NCBI RefSeq assembly: GCF_034479515.1
Contig: NZ_CP140152.1
Coordinates: 310,001-374,000, forward strand
DNA: 64,000 bases
Reading direction: 5' to 3'
Source of the DNA: Duganella zoogloeoides
GTDB lineage: Bacteria; Pseudomonadota; Gammaproteobacteria; Burkholderiales; Burkholderiaceae_D
The notes under the pieces are model-generated. The model made no database searches and was not told the origin of the DNA. It worked only from the letters and a program-made list of their open reading frames with translations. Within the stretch, counting starts at the first letter, position 1. Each line of letters starts with the position of its first letter. Position numbers and translations under genes: made by a program. Shown here piece by piece: positions 52,371-61,162 of this stretch.

Positions 52371-52402
52371 GGCCTTAGTTGGCCTTATTTGGCCTCAGTT
52401 GG
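52371..52402. repeat. Ten-base tandem repeat at the trpD 3' end
   Basis: GGCCTTAGTT, GGCCTTATTT and GGCCTCAGTT follow each other at 52371, 52381 and 52391, then GG. The last unit contains the trpD stop codon, so the repeats have probably expanded into the gap between trpD and trpC. Confidence 0.75.
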
Positions 52403-53432
52403 CAGCGCCCAAGGTTTGCGTCACGCTCACAAACTGCTCGACCTTTTTCAGCGCGTCGCCCGAGGTGATGGCGGTGCGGGCGCGTTGCAGGCCGTCTTCG
52501 ATCGAACTGGCCACGCCGGCCGCGTACAGCGCGGTGCCGGCATTGAGCGCCACGATATCGAAGGCCGGACCCGGTTCCCCGCGCAGCGCTTCCATCATCT
52601 TGGCTTTCGATTCGGCGGCGTCCGCTACCTTCAGGTTGCGGCTGGCGATCATCGGCAGGCCGAAGTCTTCCGGGTGGATTTCGTATTCGCGGATTTCGCC
52701 GTTGACCAGTTCACCGATCATGGTGCCCGCGCCCAGCGACACTTCGTCCATATTGTCGCGGCCATAGACCACGATCGCGTGCTGTGCGCCGAGGCGTTGC
52801 AGCACCCGCACCTGGATGCCGACCAGGTCGGCGTGGAACACGCCCATCAGGATATTCGGGGCGCCGGCCGGGTTGGTCAGGGGGCCGAGGATATTGAAGA
52901 TCGAGCGCACGCCGAGTTCGCGGCGCACCGGCGCCACGTGGCGCATGGCTGCGTGGTGGTTGGGCGCAAACATGAAGCCGATGCCGGTTTGCGCGATCGA
53001 TTGCGCGATCTGCTCGGGCTTCAGATTGATGTTGGCGCCCAGTGCTTCGATGACATCGGCGCTGCCCGACGACGACGACACGCTGCGTCCGCCATGCTTG
53101 GCCACGCGCGCGCCGGCCGCTGCCGCCACGAACATGGCGGTGGTGGAAATATTAAACGTGTGGGCGCCGTCGCCGCCGGTGCCGACGATGTCGAGCAGAC
53201 CGGTAGTGTCGGCCATCGGCACCTTGGTGGAAAACTCGCGCATCACTTGCGCGGCGGCGGCGATCTCGCCGATGGTCTCTTTTTTCACGCGCAGGCCCAT
53301 GGTCAGGGCCGCGATCATGGTGGGCGACATTTCGCCGGACATGATCTGGCGGAACAGGTGCAGCATCTCGTCGTGGAAAATCTCGCGGTGTTCGATACAG
53401 CGCAGCAGTGCTTCTTGATGGGTAATCGCCAT
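52395..53432 (-). CDS. trpD: Anthranilate phosphoribosyltransferase
   Basis: A 345-residue enzyme that joins anthranilate to PRPP. Start at the ATG giving [17 protein letters not shown] precedes it. Diagnostic parts: [18 protein letters not shown] (the GTGGD PRPP loop, about 79-96), [28 protein letters not shown] and the later DEVSLGAGT. Full length. Lies 40 bases after trpG. Confidence 0.97.
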   Translation of the reverse strand: MAITHQEALLRCIEHREIFHDEMLHLFRQIMSGEMSPTMIAALTMGLRVKKETIGEIAAAAQVMREFSTKVPMADTTGLLDIVGTGGDGAHTFNISTTAMFVAAAAGARVAKHGGRSVSSSSGSADVIEALGANINLKPEQIAQSIAQTGIGFMFAPNHHAAMRHVAPVRRELGVRSIFNILGPLTNPAGAPNILMGVFHADLVGIQVRVLQRLGAQHAIVVYGRDNMDEVSLGAGTMIGELVNGEIREYEIHPEDFGLPMIASRNLKVADAAESKAKMMEALRGEPGPAFDIVALNAGTALYAAGVASSIEDGLQRARTAITSGDALKKVEQFVSVTQTLGAAN

Positions 53433-53472
53433 GACTAATCCTTCTCTCAAATTTTACGCAAACGTGCTTTGC

Positions 53473-54036
53473 TTAGCGAACCAGGAAGTTCTTCAGCAAG
53501 GCGTGGCCGTGTTCGGAAAGGATCGACTCGGGGTGGAACTGCACACCCTCGATGTCGTAATCCTTGTGCCGCACGCCCATGATTTCGCCATCGTCCGTCC
53601 ATGCCGTCACTTCGAGGCAGGCTGGCAGCGAGCTGCGCTCGATCGCCAGGGAGTGATAGCGGATCACCGTAAACGGCGAGGGCAAGTCCTTGAAGACGCC
53701 CACGCCCGTATGCGCAATAAGAGAGGTTTTACCATGCATGACCTGCTTGGCGCGGATCACCTTGCCGCCGAACGCTTCGCCGATGGCCTGGTGACCGAGG
53801 CATACGCCGAGGATCGGCTTTTTGCCGGCGAAGTGTTTGAGCACGGCGATCGAAATGCCGGCCTGCGCCGGGTCTTTCGGCCCGGGCGAGATGCAGATGC
53901 GGTCGGGGTTCAGCGCTTCGATTTCCTCGATCGTGATTTCGTCGTTGCGGTACACGCGCACGTCTTCACCGAGTTCGCCGAAGTACTGGACGATGTTGTA
54001 GGTGAAGGAGTCGTAGTTGTCGATCATCAGCAGCAT
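53473..54036 (-). CDS. trpG: Anthranilate synthase component II (glutamine amidotransferase)
   Basis: A 187-residue class I amidotransferase that supplies ammonia to TrpE. The nucleophile is in [16 protein letters not shown] (Cys near 79), with His/Glu in QFHPESIL (about 168-172), and oxyanion PGP in [11 protein letters not shown] at 54036 follows GGGGAG and lies one base after the trpE stop. A longer frame to 54060 is inside trpE and rejected. Confidence 0.96.
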   Translation of the reverse strand: MLLMIDNYDSFTYNIVQYFGELGEDVRVYRNDEITIEEIEALNPDRICISPGPKDPAQAGISIAVLKHFAGKKPILGVCLGHQAIGEAFGGKVIRAKQVMHGKTSLIAHTGVGVFKDLPSPFTVIRYHSLAIERSSLPACLEVTAWTDDGEIMGVRHKDYDIEGVQFHPESILSEHGHALLKNFLVR

Positions 54037-54037
54037 G

Positions 54038-55540
54038 TCAGAACTCCCCATCCAGGCCATCTTGTACTTGTTCGGCAGCGCGCAGCACGGCGCGCGCCTT
54101 GTTTTCGGTTTCCTGCCATTCCATCTCGGCGATCGAGTCGGCCACGATGCCGGCGGCGGCCTGCACGTACAACATGCCGTCCTTGATCACGCCGGTGCGG
54201 ATCGCAATTGCCACGTCCATCTCGCCGCCAAACGACAGGTAGCCGCAGGCGCCGCCGTAGATGCCGCGCTTGGAAATTTCAAGCTCGTCGATTACTTCCA
54301 TGGCCCGCACTTTCGGCGCGCCGGTAAGCGTCCCGGCCGGGAAGGTGGCGCGCAGCACGTCCAGGTTCGACAAGCCGGATTTCAATTTGCCTTCGACGTT
54401 GGACACGATGTGCTGGACGTGCGAGTATTTTTCGATGACCAGGCGGTCGGTCACCTTGACGGTGCCGGTGTCGGAGATGCGGCCCAGGTCATTGCGCGCC
54501 AGGTCGATCAGCATCACGTGTTCGGCGATTTCTTTCGGATCGGCCAGCAGCTCGGTGGCCAGTTCGGCGTCGCGCTCGGGCGTGGCGCCGCGCGGGCGGG
54601 TGCCGGCGATCGGGCGCAGCGTGACCTTTTTTTCGCCATCGGGCAGGGTTTCGTTGCGCACCAAGATTTCGGGCGACGCGCCGACGATCTGCATGTCGCC
54701 GAAATTGTAGAAGTACATATACGGCGACGGGTTCAGCGAACGCAGCGCGCGGTACAGCGACAGCGGCGAATCGACGTACGGTTTGCGCAGGCGCTGGCCG
54801 ATCTGCACCTGCATCAGGTCGCCAGCCATCACGTATTCGTGGGCGCGGGCCACCGCTTTCAGATAGTCTTCCTTGGCGAAGTCGCGCGTGATCTCGGTGC
54901 GTACCGAGGCGCTGGTGACCGGCGCTTCCACGCCCCGGCGCAGCATCATGCGCAAGTCTTTCAGGCGCTGGCGCGCCTTGGAAAACGACTCGGGCTGCGT
55001 CGTGTCGGCATACACGATCAGGTACAGTTTGCCGGACAGGTTGTCGATCACCGCCAGTTCCTCGGTCACCATCAGCTGGATGTCGGGCAGGCCCAGGTCA
55101 TCTTTTGGCTGGTTGGGCGAGTGGGCCAAAGTCTTTTCGATGTGGCGCACGGTGTCGTAGCCGAAGTAGCCGGCCAGGCCACCGCAGAAGCGCGGCATGC
55201 CGGGGCGTACCGCTACTTTAAAGCGCTGTTGATACGTCTCGATGAAGTCGAGCGGATTGCCGTCATGGGTTTCGATGACGGCGCCGTTTTTGACGATCTC
55301 GGTACGGGTGCCGAACGTGCGCAAGATGGTGTTGGCCGGCAGGCCGATGAACGAGAAGCGGCCGAAACGCTCGCCACCGACGACCGATTCGAGCAGGAAC
55401 GTGTTCTTCCCCGTGTTCTGGGATTGGGCCAGTTTCAGGTACAGCGTGAGCGGGGTTTCCAGATCGGCAAAAGCTTCGGCGATCAGCGGGATGCGGTTGT
55501 AGCCTTCGTTGGCCAACGATTTGAATTCGAGTTCGGTCAT
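54038..55540 (-). CDS. trpE: Anthranilate synthase component I
   Basis: A 500-residue chorismate-utilising enzyme. N-terminal tryptophan-binding part with the LLES element ([16 protein letters not shown] near 50), C-terminal catalytic part with [10 protein letters not shown] (about 325), [15 protein letters not shown] and [14 protein letters not shown] (about 430). Feedback inhibition by Trp is expected from the N-terminal motif. It is preceded by a leader peptide and an attenuator 61 bases upstream. AGAG-type site before the ATG. Confidence 0.97.
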   Translation of the reverse strand: MTELEFKSLANEGYNRIPLIAEAFADLETPLTLYLKLAQSQNTGKNTFLLESVVGGERFGRFSFIGLPANTILRTFGTRTEIVKNGAVIETHDGNPLDFIETYQQRFKVAVRPGMPRFCGGLAGYFGYDTVRHIEKTLAHSPNQPKDDLGLPDIQLMVTEELAVIDNLSGKLYLIVYADTTQPESFSKARQRLKDLRMMLRRGVEAPVTSASVRTEITRDFAKEDYLKAVARAHEYVMAGDLMQVQIGQRLRKPYVDSPLSLYRALRSLNPSPYMYFYNFGDMQIVGASPEILVRNETLPDGEKKVTLRPIAGTRPRGATPERDAELATELLADPKEIAEHVMLIDLARNDLGRISDTGTVKVTDRLVIEKYSHVQHIVSNVEGKLKSGLSNLDVLRATFPAGTLTGAPKVRAMEVIDELEISKRGIYGGACGYLSFGGEMDVAIAIRTGVIKDGMLYVQAAAGIVADSIAEMEWQETENKARAVLRAAEQVQDGLDGEF

Positions 55541-55600
55541 GTGTGCTCTCCATGGCGCCGCGCGATCACGCTAGGGTGAGGGGAGAGGGCGGCGCTGTTC

Positions 55601-55636
55601 AAAAAACCTGCCGTGCACGCGCGGTGCGGGCGGCAG
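55601..55636 (-). terminator. trp attenuator (leader terminator)
   Basis: On the minus strand CTGCCG (55636-55631) and CGGCAG (55613-55608) form a stem with an inner GCAC / GTGC pair, followed by G and six T residues. It lies 17 bases after the leader peptide stop. GGCAG inside the leader's last codons can pair instead with CTGCC of the terminator, which would be the antiterminator. Confidence 0.75.
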
Positions 55637-55653
55637 CAATACGGCTCGGGCGA

Positions 55654-55740
55654 TTAGCCCTGCCAGGATTGCCAGCGTCGCCAAAGCCAGGCCTCAATCG
55701 AGCCTGGTTGGTTGACGGTGTGTTTTTTGGTGAGAGACAT
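55654..55740 (-). CDS. trpL: trp operon leader peptide
   Basis: A 28-residue peptide beginning MSLTKKHTVNQPG and ending WLWRRWQSWQG. Trp residues are at positions 18, 20, 23 and 26, four of the last eleven, a density expected only of a trp leader. It sits 16 bases after the gph stop, upstream of trpE by 113 bases, and is followed by a terminator, so Trp-tRNA shortage should stall the ribosome on the Trp codons and let transcription proceed into trpE. No clear ribosome site is seen before its ATG. Confidence 0.85.
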   Translation of the reverse strand: MSLTKKHTVNQPGSIEAWLWRRWQSWQG

Positions 55741-55756
55741 TTCGGTCAGTTGTTCA

Positions 55757-56476
55757 CTAAGTGGGTGTATTTTGCGAACGAATCAGGCTAGCCGCTTCTA
55801 GCAGCGAGGTAACTATACCATCCGAATCAATGTCCTGTACAGATTCACCGTGGTTGTAACCATACGGTACCGTCAACACCGGGCAACCCGCAGCCCGGGC
55901 CGCTTGTGCGTCGTTGGACGAGTCACCGATCGCCACCACTTGCGCCGGTTGCAGGCCAAAGTCGGCGCACACGGTCAGCAAAGGCAGCGGGTCCGGCTTT
56001 TTGCGCGCCAGCGAGTCGCCGCCGTACACCACCTCGAAAAATCCATCGAGGCCCTTGAGCTTCAACAGCGGGGTGGTGAAGGCGATCGGCTTGTTGGTCA
56101 CGCAGGCCAGGCGCAGGCCGCCGGCCTTCATGGCGGTCAAACCTTCGATCACGTCCGGGTACAGCGCGCTGTGCTGGCCGTTGATGGCCAGGTAGTGGCG
56201 CTGGTACGCCTCCATCGCAAAGTTGAAGCGCGCTTCCACCGGCGGCGAATGCGGCGCTTCGTTCAGTTGCAGTGCCAGCACGGCGCGGATCAGGTTTTCC
56301 GATCCCTTGCCCACCATGACCGCGATCTGCTCTTGCGCCACCGGCGGCAGGTCCAGTTCCGCCAGCATGCCGGTAATCGCCACGTGGAAGTCGGGAATGG
56401 TGTCGAGCATGGTGCCATCGAGGTCGATGATGGCTGCGCGCACGCCTGCCAGCACGGTAGCCTGCATGTTGGCCAT
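55757..56476 (-). CDS. gph: Phosphoglycolate phosphatase
   Basis: A 239-residue HAD-family phosphatase. Motif I is in IIDLDGTMLDT (nucleophile Asp near 18), motif II in LACVTNKP, motif III lysine in ARKKPDPLPLL and motif IV in AIGDSSNDAQAA. It dephosphorylates 2-phosphoglycolate. Its ATG overlaps the rpe stop by one base (TAATG). The trp leader begins 16 bases after its stop, so trp may be read from the rpe promoter as well as a local one. Confidence 0.92.
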   Translation of the reverse strand: MANMQATVLAGVRAAIIDLDGTMLDTIPDFHVAITGMLAELDLPPVAQEQIAVMVGKGSENLIRAVLALQLNEAPHSPPVEARFNFAMEAYQRHYLAINGQHSALYPDVIEGLTAMKAGGLRLACVTNKPIAFTTPLLKLKGLDGFFEVVYGGDSLARKKPDPLPLLTVCADFGLQPAQVVAIGDSSNDAQAARAAGCPVLTVPYGYNHGESVQDIDSDGIVTSLLEAASLIRSQNTPT

Positions 56477-57147
56477 TACGCGCCGACCTTGGCCAGGTTG
56501 GCGCGCATGGCGTCGATCACGGCCTTGTAGTCGGGCTTGCCGAAGATGGCGGAGCCGGCGACAAAGGTGTCGGCGCCAGCAGCAGCGGCAGCGGCGATGT
56601 TCTCGATCTTGATGCCGCCATCGACTTCGAGCATGATGTCGCGGCCCGATTCATCGATCAGGCGACGGGCGTCGGCGATCTTTTTCAGCGCATGCGGAAT
56701 GAACGACTGGCCGCCGAAGCCCGGGTTGACCGACATGATCAGGATGATGTCGATCTTGTCCATCACGTGCTCGAGGTAGCTGAGCGGCGTGGCCGGGTTG
56801 AACACCAGGCCGGCCTTGCAGCCGTGGTCGCGGATCAGCTGCAGCGAGCGGTCGACGTGATCGGACGCTTCCGGATGGAAGGTGATGATGTTGGCGCCGG
56901 CCTTGGCGAAGTCCGGGATGATGCGATCCACCGGCTTGACCATCAGGTGGACGTCGATCGGTACCTGCACGTGCGGGCGGATTGCTTCGCAGACCAGCGG
57001 GCCGATGGTCAGATTGGGAACATAATGGTTGTCCATCACGTCAAAGTGGATGATGTCGGCGCCGGCGGCGACGACATTGCGCACTTCCTCGCCCAGGCGG
57101 GCGAAATCGGCGGACAGGATGCTGGGTGCGATGCGGTATTGGGTCAT
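56476..57147 (-). CDS. rpe: Ribulose-phosphate 3-epimerase
   Basis: A 223-residue TIM-barrel enzyme of the pentose phosphate pathway. Start at ATG 57147 ([19 protein letters not shown]). Signatures: [19 protein letters not shown] (metal-site His/Asp), [28 protein letters not shown] and LEVDGGIK. A longer frame of 34 extra residues is rejected. Coupled to gph by a one-base overlap. Confidence 0.96.
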   Translation of the reverse strand: MTQYRIAPSILSADFARLGEEVRNVVAAGADIIHFDVMDNHYVPNLTIGPLVCEAIRPHVQVPIDVHLMVKPVDRIIPDFAKAGANIITFHPEASDHVDRSLQLIRDHGCKAGLVFNPATPLSYLEHVMDKIDIILIMSVNPGFGGQSFIPHALKKIADARRLIDESGRDIMLEVDGGIKIENIAAAAAAGADTFVAGSAIFGKPDYKAVIDAMRANLAKVGA

Positions 57148-57329
57148 GGCAGGGGCCGCAATGGGCCTGGCGTAAAAAAGATGCGTCATTTTACGCTGGT
57201 CGCGGCCGCTCTGCCTAATTAGAGAGCAGATCGCCCCGATTTCTCCCAAGTCGTCCTTGCGCAGGTTGCCGATTTGCGGTGCAATGAAGGACTTGCATTC
57301 AAAGACATTGTATCTATTAAGGAAAGTTG

Positions 57330-57704
57330 ATGGCCACTTACGAATTCACTGTATCAGTCAGAACCCAGTACCTGCCTGAGCAGTCGGACCCGGAGCGCAC
57401 GAGTTTTGTGTTCACCTATTCCATCACCATTAAGAACACCGGCACGGTGGCGGCGCAGCTCATTTCGCGCCACTGGGTGATTACCGATGCCAACAACCAT
57501 GTCGAGGAAGTGCGCGGCCTGGGCGTGGTGGGCCACCAGCCGCTGCTGCAACCGGGCGAGCAGTTCGAGTACACCAGCGGTTCGGCGCTGCAAACGCCGC
57601 AGGGCTCGATGGTGGGCGAGTACTTCTGCGTGGCGGAAGACGGCCACCAGTTCGAGGCGAAGATTCCCGAATTCGTGCTGTCGCTGCCGCGCACCTTGCA
57701 CTGA
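57330..57704 (+). CDS. apaG: ApaG protein
   Basis: A 124-residue fibronectin-III-like protein. [47 protein letters not shown] and [20 protein letters not shown] with [10 protein letters not shown] are the diagnostic ApaG strings. Members bind nucleotides or metal and are tied to Ap4A and stress physiology, without agreed function. AAGGA precedes the ATG. Its stop directly abuts that of a small gene on the other strand. Confidence 0.95.
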   Translation: MATYEFTVSVRTQYLPEQSDPERTSFVFTYSITIKNTGTVAAQLISRHWVITDANNHVEEVRGLGVVGHQPLLQPGEQFEYTSGSALQTPQGSMVGEYFCVAEDGHQFEAKIPEFVLSLPRTLH

Positions 57705-57827
57705 TCAGTGTTTGCCCCGGTTCCGGTGCCTGTTCTTGCGCCGGGTCCGGCCGTGGAACATCGTCCACCACACCAGGAACACCAGCAGGCCCAGCGCCAC
57801 GCACACTTCCAACAACAATATCCACAT
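57705..57827 (-). CDS. Small single-helix membrane protein
   Basis: A 40-residue protein, too short for usual gene calls. A hydrophobic helix (WILLLEVCVALGLLVFLVWW) is followed by a strongly basic tail (HGRTRRKNRHRNRGKH). GGGGAA precedes the ATG by six bases. The positive tail places it N-out, C-in. Its start is only 11 bases from the mltA start, divergent. Function unknown. Confidence 0.6.
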   Translation of the reverse strand: MWILLLEVCVALGLLVFLVWWTMFHGRTRRKNRHRNRGKH

Positions 57828-57838
57828 AGCGATTCCCC

Positions 57839-59059
57839 ATGAACTTTTCCCGCCGTAGTCTACTCGTTCCGGCGAGTGTTGCCATGCTCGCGCTGGCCGC
57901 TTGTACCACCACCCCGATTCCACCCGACCAGTCCGCAACGCCGGCACCGGCCGCAAAACCCGCGCAGCCGGCCAAGCCAGCGACGCCCGCCACGCCGCCA
58001 GCAACACCGACCACCGCGCCGGCAAAGCTGCAACTGGTGCCCACCACCTTCTCGGCGCTGCCCGGCTGGGACCGCGACGACGTGCGCGCCGCCTGGCCCG
58101 CCTTCATGGCCTCGTGCACGTCGCTGGCCAAGCAGGCAACCTGGAAAGAATCGTGCAGCATCGCCCGCACCGTCAACGGCAACGACGACAAGGCCATCCG
58201 CACCTTCTTCGAGGCATTCATGGTGCCGAACCAGGTGGTTGCGCCCGATGGCGCCACCGACGGCCTGGTCACCGGCTACTACGAGCCGCTGCTGCGCGGC
58301 GCCCGCAAGAGGGGCGGTCCTTACCAGACGCCGCTGTACAAGGTGCCGGACGACATGATCACCGTGGACCTGGCCAGCGTCTATCCCGATTTGAAAGGCA
58401 TGCGCCTGCGCGGCAAGCTGGTGGGCAAGAAGCTGGTGCCGTATTCCAGCCGCGCCGAGATCGATACGGGCGAACTGAAGGGCAAGGAGTTGTTGTGGGT
58501 CGATGATCCGGTGGAAGCGTTCTTCCTGGAAGTGCAGGGTTCGGGCCGGGTGCAGCTGACCGATACCCAGGAGACCGTGCGCGTGGCGTACGCCGACCAG
58601 AACGGCCATCCGTATAAATCGATCGGCAAATACCTGGTAGAGAAGGGGGAGCTGCGGCTGGACCAGGCGTCGGCGCAGGGCATCAAGGCGTGGATCGGCG
58701 GCCATCCTACCCGCATGCAGGAGCTGTTCAACGCCAACCCGAGTTATGTATTCTTCAAGGAAGAGCGGCTGCCCGATCCGAAGATCGGCCCGAAAGGCGC
58801 GATGGGCTTGCCGCTGACGCCGCAGCGCTCGGTAGCGATCGACCCTACCCAGCTGCCGCTGGGCGCGCCGATTTTTCTCAACACCACCCAGGCCAACAGC
58901 GATATCCCGATGCAGCGCCTGGTGATGGCGCAGGACACGGGTGGCGCCATTCGTGGCGCGATCCGCGTCGATTACTTCTTCGGCTTCGGCACCGAGGCGG
59001 CAGAAAATGCCGGCCGCATGAAGCAGCGCGGCAACGTCTGGGTGCTGCTGCCTAAATAA
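57839..59059 (+). CDS. mltA: Membrane-bound lytic murein transglycosylase A
   Basis: A 406-residue outer-membrane lipoprotein that cleaves peptidoglycan with anhydro-muropeptide formation. The lipobox is LALAACTT (lipid cysteine near 21) followed by a Pro/Ala-rich linker (about 25-60). MltA domain: TGYYEPLLRGARKRGGPYQ, RAEIDTGELKGKELLWV, VQGSGRVQL, then the 3D domain with AQDTGGAIRG, where the catalytic Asp sits, and RVDYFFGFG. Full length. No Shine-Dalgarno sequence is seen before the ATG. Confidence 0.95.
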   Translation: MNFSRRSLLVPASVAMLALAACTTTPIPPDQSATPAPAAKPAQPAKPATPATPPATPTTAPAKLQLVPTTFSALPGWDRDDVRAAWPAFMASCTSLAKQATWKESCSIARTVNGNDDKAIRTFFEAFMVPNQVVAPDGATDGLVTGYYEPLLRGARKRGGPYQTPLYKVPDDMITVDLASVYPDLKGMRLRGKLVGKKLVPYSSRAEIDTGELKGKELLWVDDPVEAFFLEVQGSGRVQLTDTQETVRVAYADQNGHPYKSIGKYLVEKGELRLDQASAQGIKAWIGGHPTRMQELFNANPSYVFFKEERLPDPKIGPKGAMGLPLTPQRSVAIDPTQLPLGAPIFLNTTQANSDIPMQRLVMAQDTGGAIRGAIRVDYFFGFGTEAAENAGRMKQRGNVWVLLPK

Positions 59060-59071
59060 TCAGCGCAAAAA

Positions 59072-59509
59072 TTAGCGCAACACCAGTACCGGCAGGGTGG
59101 TGTTAGACAACACCTTGTCGGTCTGGCTGCCCAGCAGGAATTTGTCCAGCCCCGTGTGGCCGTGGGTGGCCATGATGATCAGGTCGCAATTGAAGCGTTT
59201 CGACGCTTCGATGATTTCCTCGAACGGCACGGTGGACGTGGAAATGATGCCTTCGAACGGCACGCCGGCGATATTGGCGGCAGCGGCCAGCTTGTCGATG
59301 TGTTCGCGTGCAGCCTCCTGCATCTGCACCGCGAAGTCGCCCACGTCCACGACCACGCCCACGTCGCTGATCGGCGTCATCGGAATCGGCTGAACGACCG
59401 TGATGCCGACGATGCGGGCCTGGTGCAACATGGCGAACTGCACCGCAGTTGCGGTGGCTTTTTCCGACAGCTCGGAGCCATCGGTGGGGAAGAGAATCGA
59501 TTTGAACAT
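59072..59509 (-). CDS. Universal stress protein, UspA family
   Basis: A 145-residue cytoplasmic protein. MFKSILFPTDGSELSEKA at the start and the nucleotide-binding C-terminal motif MATHGHTGLDKFLLGSQTDK (G-2x-G-9x-G type) mark it as an ATP-binding UspA-like protein. GGAG precedes the ATG at 59509; an earlier frame start is rejected. Convergent with mltA, 12 bases between stops. Confidence 0.93.
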   Translation of the reverse strand: MFKSILFPTDGSELSEKATATAVQFAMLHQARIVGITVVQPIPMTPISDVGVVVDVGDFAVQMQEAAREHIDKLAAAANIAGVPFEGIISTSTVPFEEIIEASKRFNCDLIIMATHGHTGLDKFLLGSQTDKVLSNTTLPVLVLR

Positions 59510-59676
59510 GGCGCACTCCAGTTGGCGGTTGATTGCAGTAAGACTAATGTTTTGTTGCGATTCTTGTCGCACGCTATCACACGCTGCTGCCCGCCGATTC
59601 CTCGATGGCTATCATACCGCGCACCGGGATAGCGGCTACAATCGACGCCATATCTATGCCACCGTGGAGGAACATC

Positions 59677-60462
59677 ATGCAACAAGCACAGTACGCAGAC
59701 CTGATCGTCGAAGTGCACGGCAAGACCGCGCTGATCCGCCTCAACCGTCCCAAGGCGCTCAACGCGCTCAATGACAACATGATGAACGAACTTGGCGACG
59801 CCTTGCGCATGTTCGATGCCGATCCGGCCATCGGCTGCATCGTCCTCACGGGCAGCGAAAAAGCCTTTGCCGCCGGCGCCGACATTGCCGCCATGGTCGA
59901 TTACACGTATGCCGACACCTACCGCGACAACTACATCAGCCGCAACTGGGAGCACATCCTCAAGGTGCGCAAGCCGGTCATCGGCGCCGTGGCCGGCTTT
60001 GCCCTCGGTGGCGGCTGCGAACTGGCCATGATGTGCGACTTCGTCGTCGCCGCTGATACCGCCAAGTTCGGCCAGCCCGAAATCAAGATCGGCGTGCCGC
60101 CCGGCGCCGGCGCCACCCAGCGCCTGCCGCGCGCCATTGGCAAGGCCAAGGCCATGGACATGCTGCTCACCGCGCGCACCATCGATGCCGTCGAAGCCGA
60201 ACGCATCGGCCTGGTCTCGCGCGTGGTGTCGGCCGAAAAGCTGATCGAGGAAGTGCTGGTGATAGCCGGGCAAATTGCCGCCATGCCCACGTCGGTGGCA
60301 ATGATGGTCAAGGACGCCGTCAACCGCGCCTTCGAGACCCCGCTGACCGACGGCGTGGCCTATGAGCGCCGCCTGTTCCAGGCCGCTTTCGGCACGCCGG
60401 CGCAAAAAGAAGGCATGCAGGCATTCCTGGCCAAGCGCCCGGCCAACTTCGACGGACTGTGA
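59677..60462 (+). CDS. Enoyl-CoA hydratase/isomerase family
   Basis: A 261-residue crotonase-fold enzyme. KALNALNDNMMNELGDAL, the oxyanion loop AFAAGADIAAM (about 60-70), ALGGGCELAMMCD with the glutamate near 115, and EIKIGVPPGAGATQRLPR carrying the second catalytic glutamate region. GGAGG lies six bases before ATG 59677. Likely FadB1/PaaF-like enoyl-CoA hydratase of fatty-acid or phenylacetate breakdown; neighbours do not settle which. Stop is 10 bases from the next regulator's ATG. Confidence 0.9.
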   Translation: MQQAQYADLIVEVHGKTALIRLNRPKALNALNDNMMNELGDALRMFDADPAIGCIVLTGSEKAFAAGADIAAMVDYTYADTYRDNYISRNWEHILKVRKPVIGAVAGFALGGGCELAMMCDFVVAADTAKFGQPEIKIGVPPGAGATQRLPRAIGKAKAMDMLLTARTIDAVEAERIGLVSRVVSAEKLIEEVLVIAGQIAAMPTSVAMMVKDAVNRAFETPLTDGVAYERRLFQAAFGTPAQKEGMQAFLAKRPANFDGL

Positions 60463-60472
60463 TGTCTCTTCC

Positions 60473-61162
60473 ATGCGGATCCTGATCATCGAAGACAACC
60501 CGGACATCCTGGCCAACCTGTACGCCTTCCTGGAGCCGAAAGGCCATGTGCTCGACTCGGCCGCCAACGGCTATGCCGGGCTGGCGCTGGCGGCCCAGCA
60601 CGAGTACGACGTGATGGTGCTCGACGTCATGCTGCCCGGGATGACGGGACTGGAACTGTGTCACAAGGTTCGCACCGAGCTGCGCCAGACGACGCCGGTA
60701 CTGATGCTCACCGCGCGCGACACGGTGCAGGACAAGGTGGCCGGCTTCGACAGCGGCGCCGACGATTACCTGGTCAAACCGTTCTCGCTGGTCGAGCTGG
60801 AAGTACGGCTCAACGCGCTGGTGCGCCGCGCGCGCGGGCAAACCGCCGGTGCGGCCGTGCTGGCGGTGGGCGATTTGCGTTTCGATACCGAGAAATTCGA
60901 GGTACACCGCGCCGGCACGCCGCTGGTACTGACCAAGACCGGCTACGTGATCCTCAAGTGCCTGATGACCCAGGCGCCCAAGCTGGTCACGCGCGACATG
61001 CTGGAGCAGCAAGTATGGGGCGAGGACCGCCCCGACAGCGACGCCTTGCGCACGCACATCCATGCGCTGCGCCAGGTGCTCGACAAACCTTTCGACTTCG
61101 CCATGCTGCGCACCGTGTCCGGCATTGGCTACAAATTGCTTGCTACCGATGCCCCAGTTTAA
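60473..61162 (+). CDS. OmpR-family response regulator, PmrA-like position
   Basis: A 229-residue regulator. E7/D8, phospho-acceptor D51 in VLDVMLPGMTG, KPF lysine in DDYLVKPFSLVEL; winged helix ending VSGIGYKL. Overlaps the kinase start by 14 bases. The next gene but one is a phosphoethanolamine transferase with a TTAA-type direct repeat before it, so it probably regulates lipid A modification, as PmrA does. Confidence 0.9.
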   Translation: MRILIIEDNPDILANLYAFLEPKGHVLDSAANGYAGLALAAQHEYDVMVLDVMLPGMTGLELCHKVRTELRQTTPVLMLTARDTVQDKVAGFDSGADDYLVKPFSLVELEVRLNALVRRARGQTAGAAVLAVGDLRFDTEKFEVHRAGTPLVLTKTGYVILKCLMTQAPKLVTRDMLEQQVWGEDRPDSDALRTHIHALRQVLDKPFDFAMLRTVSGIGYKLLATDAPV

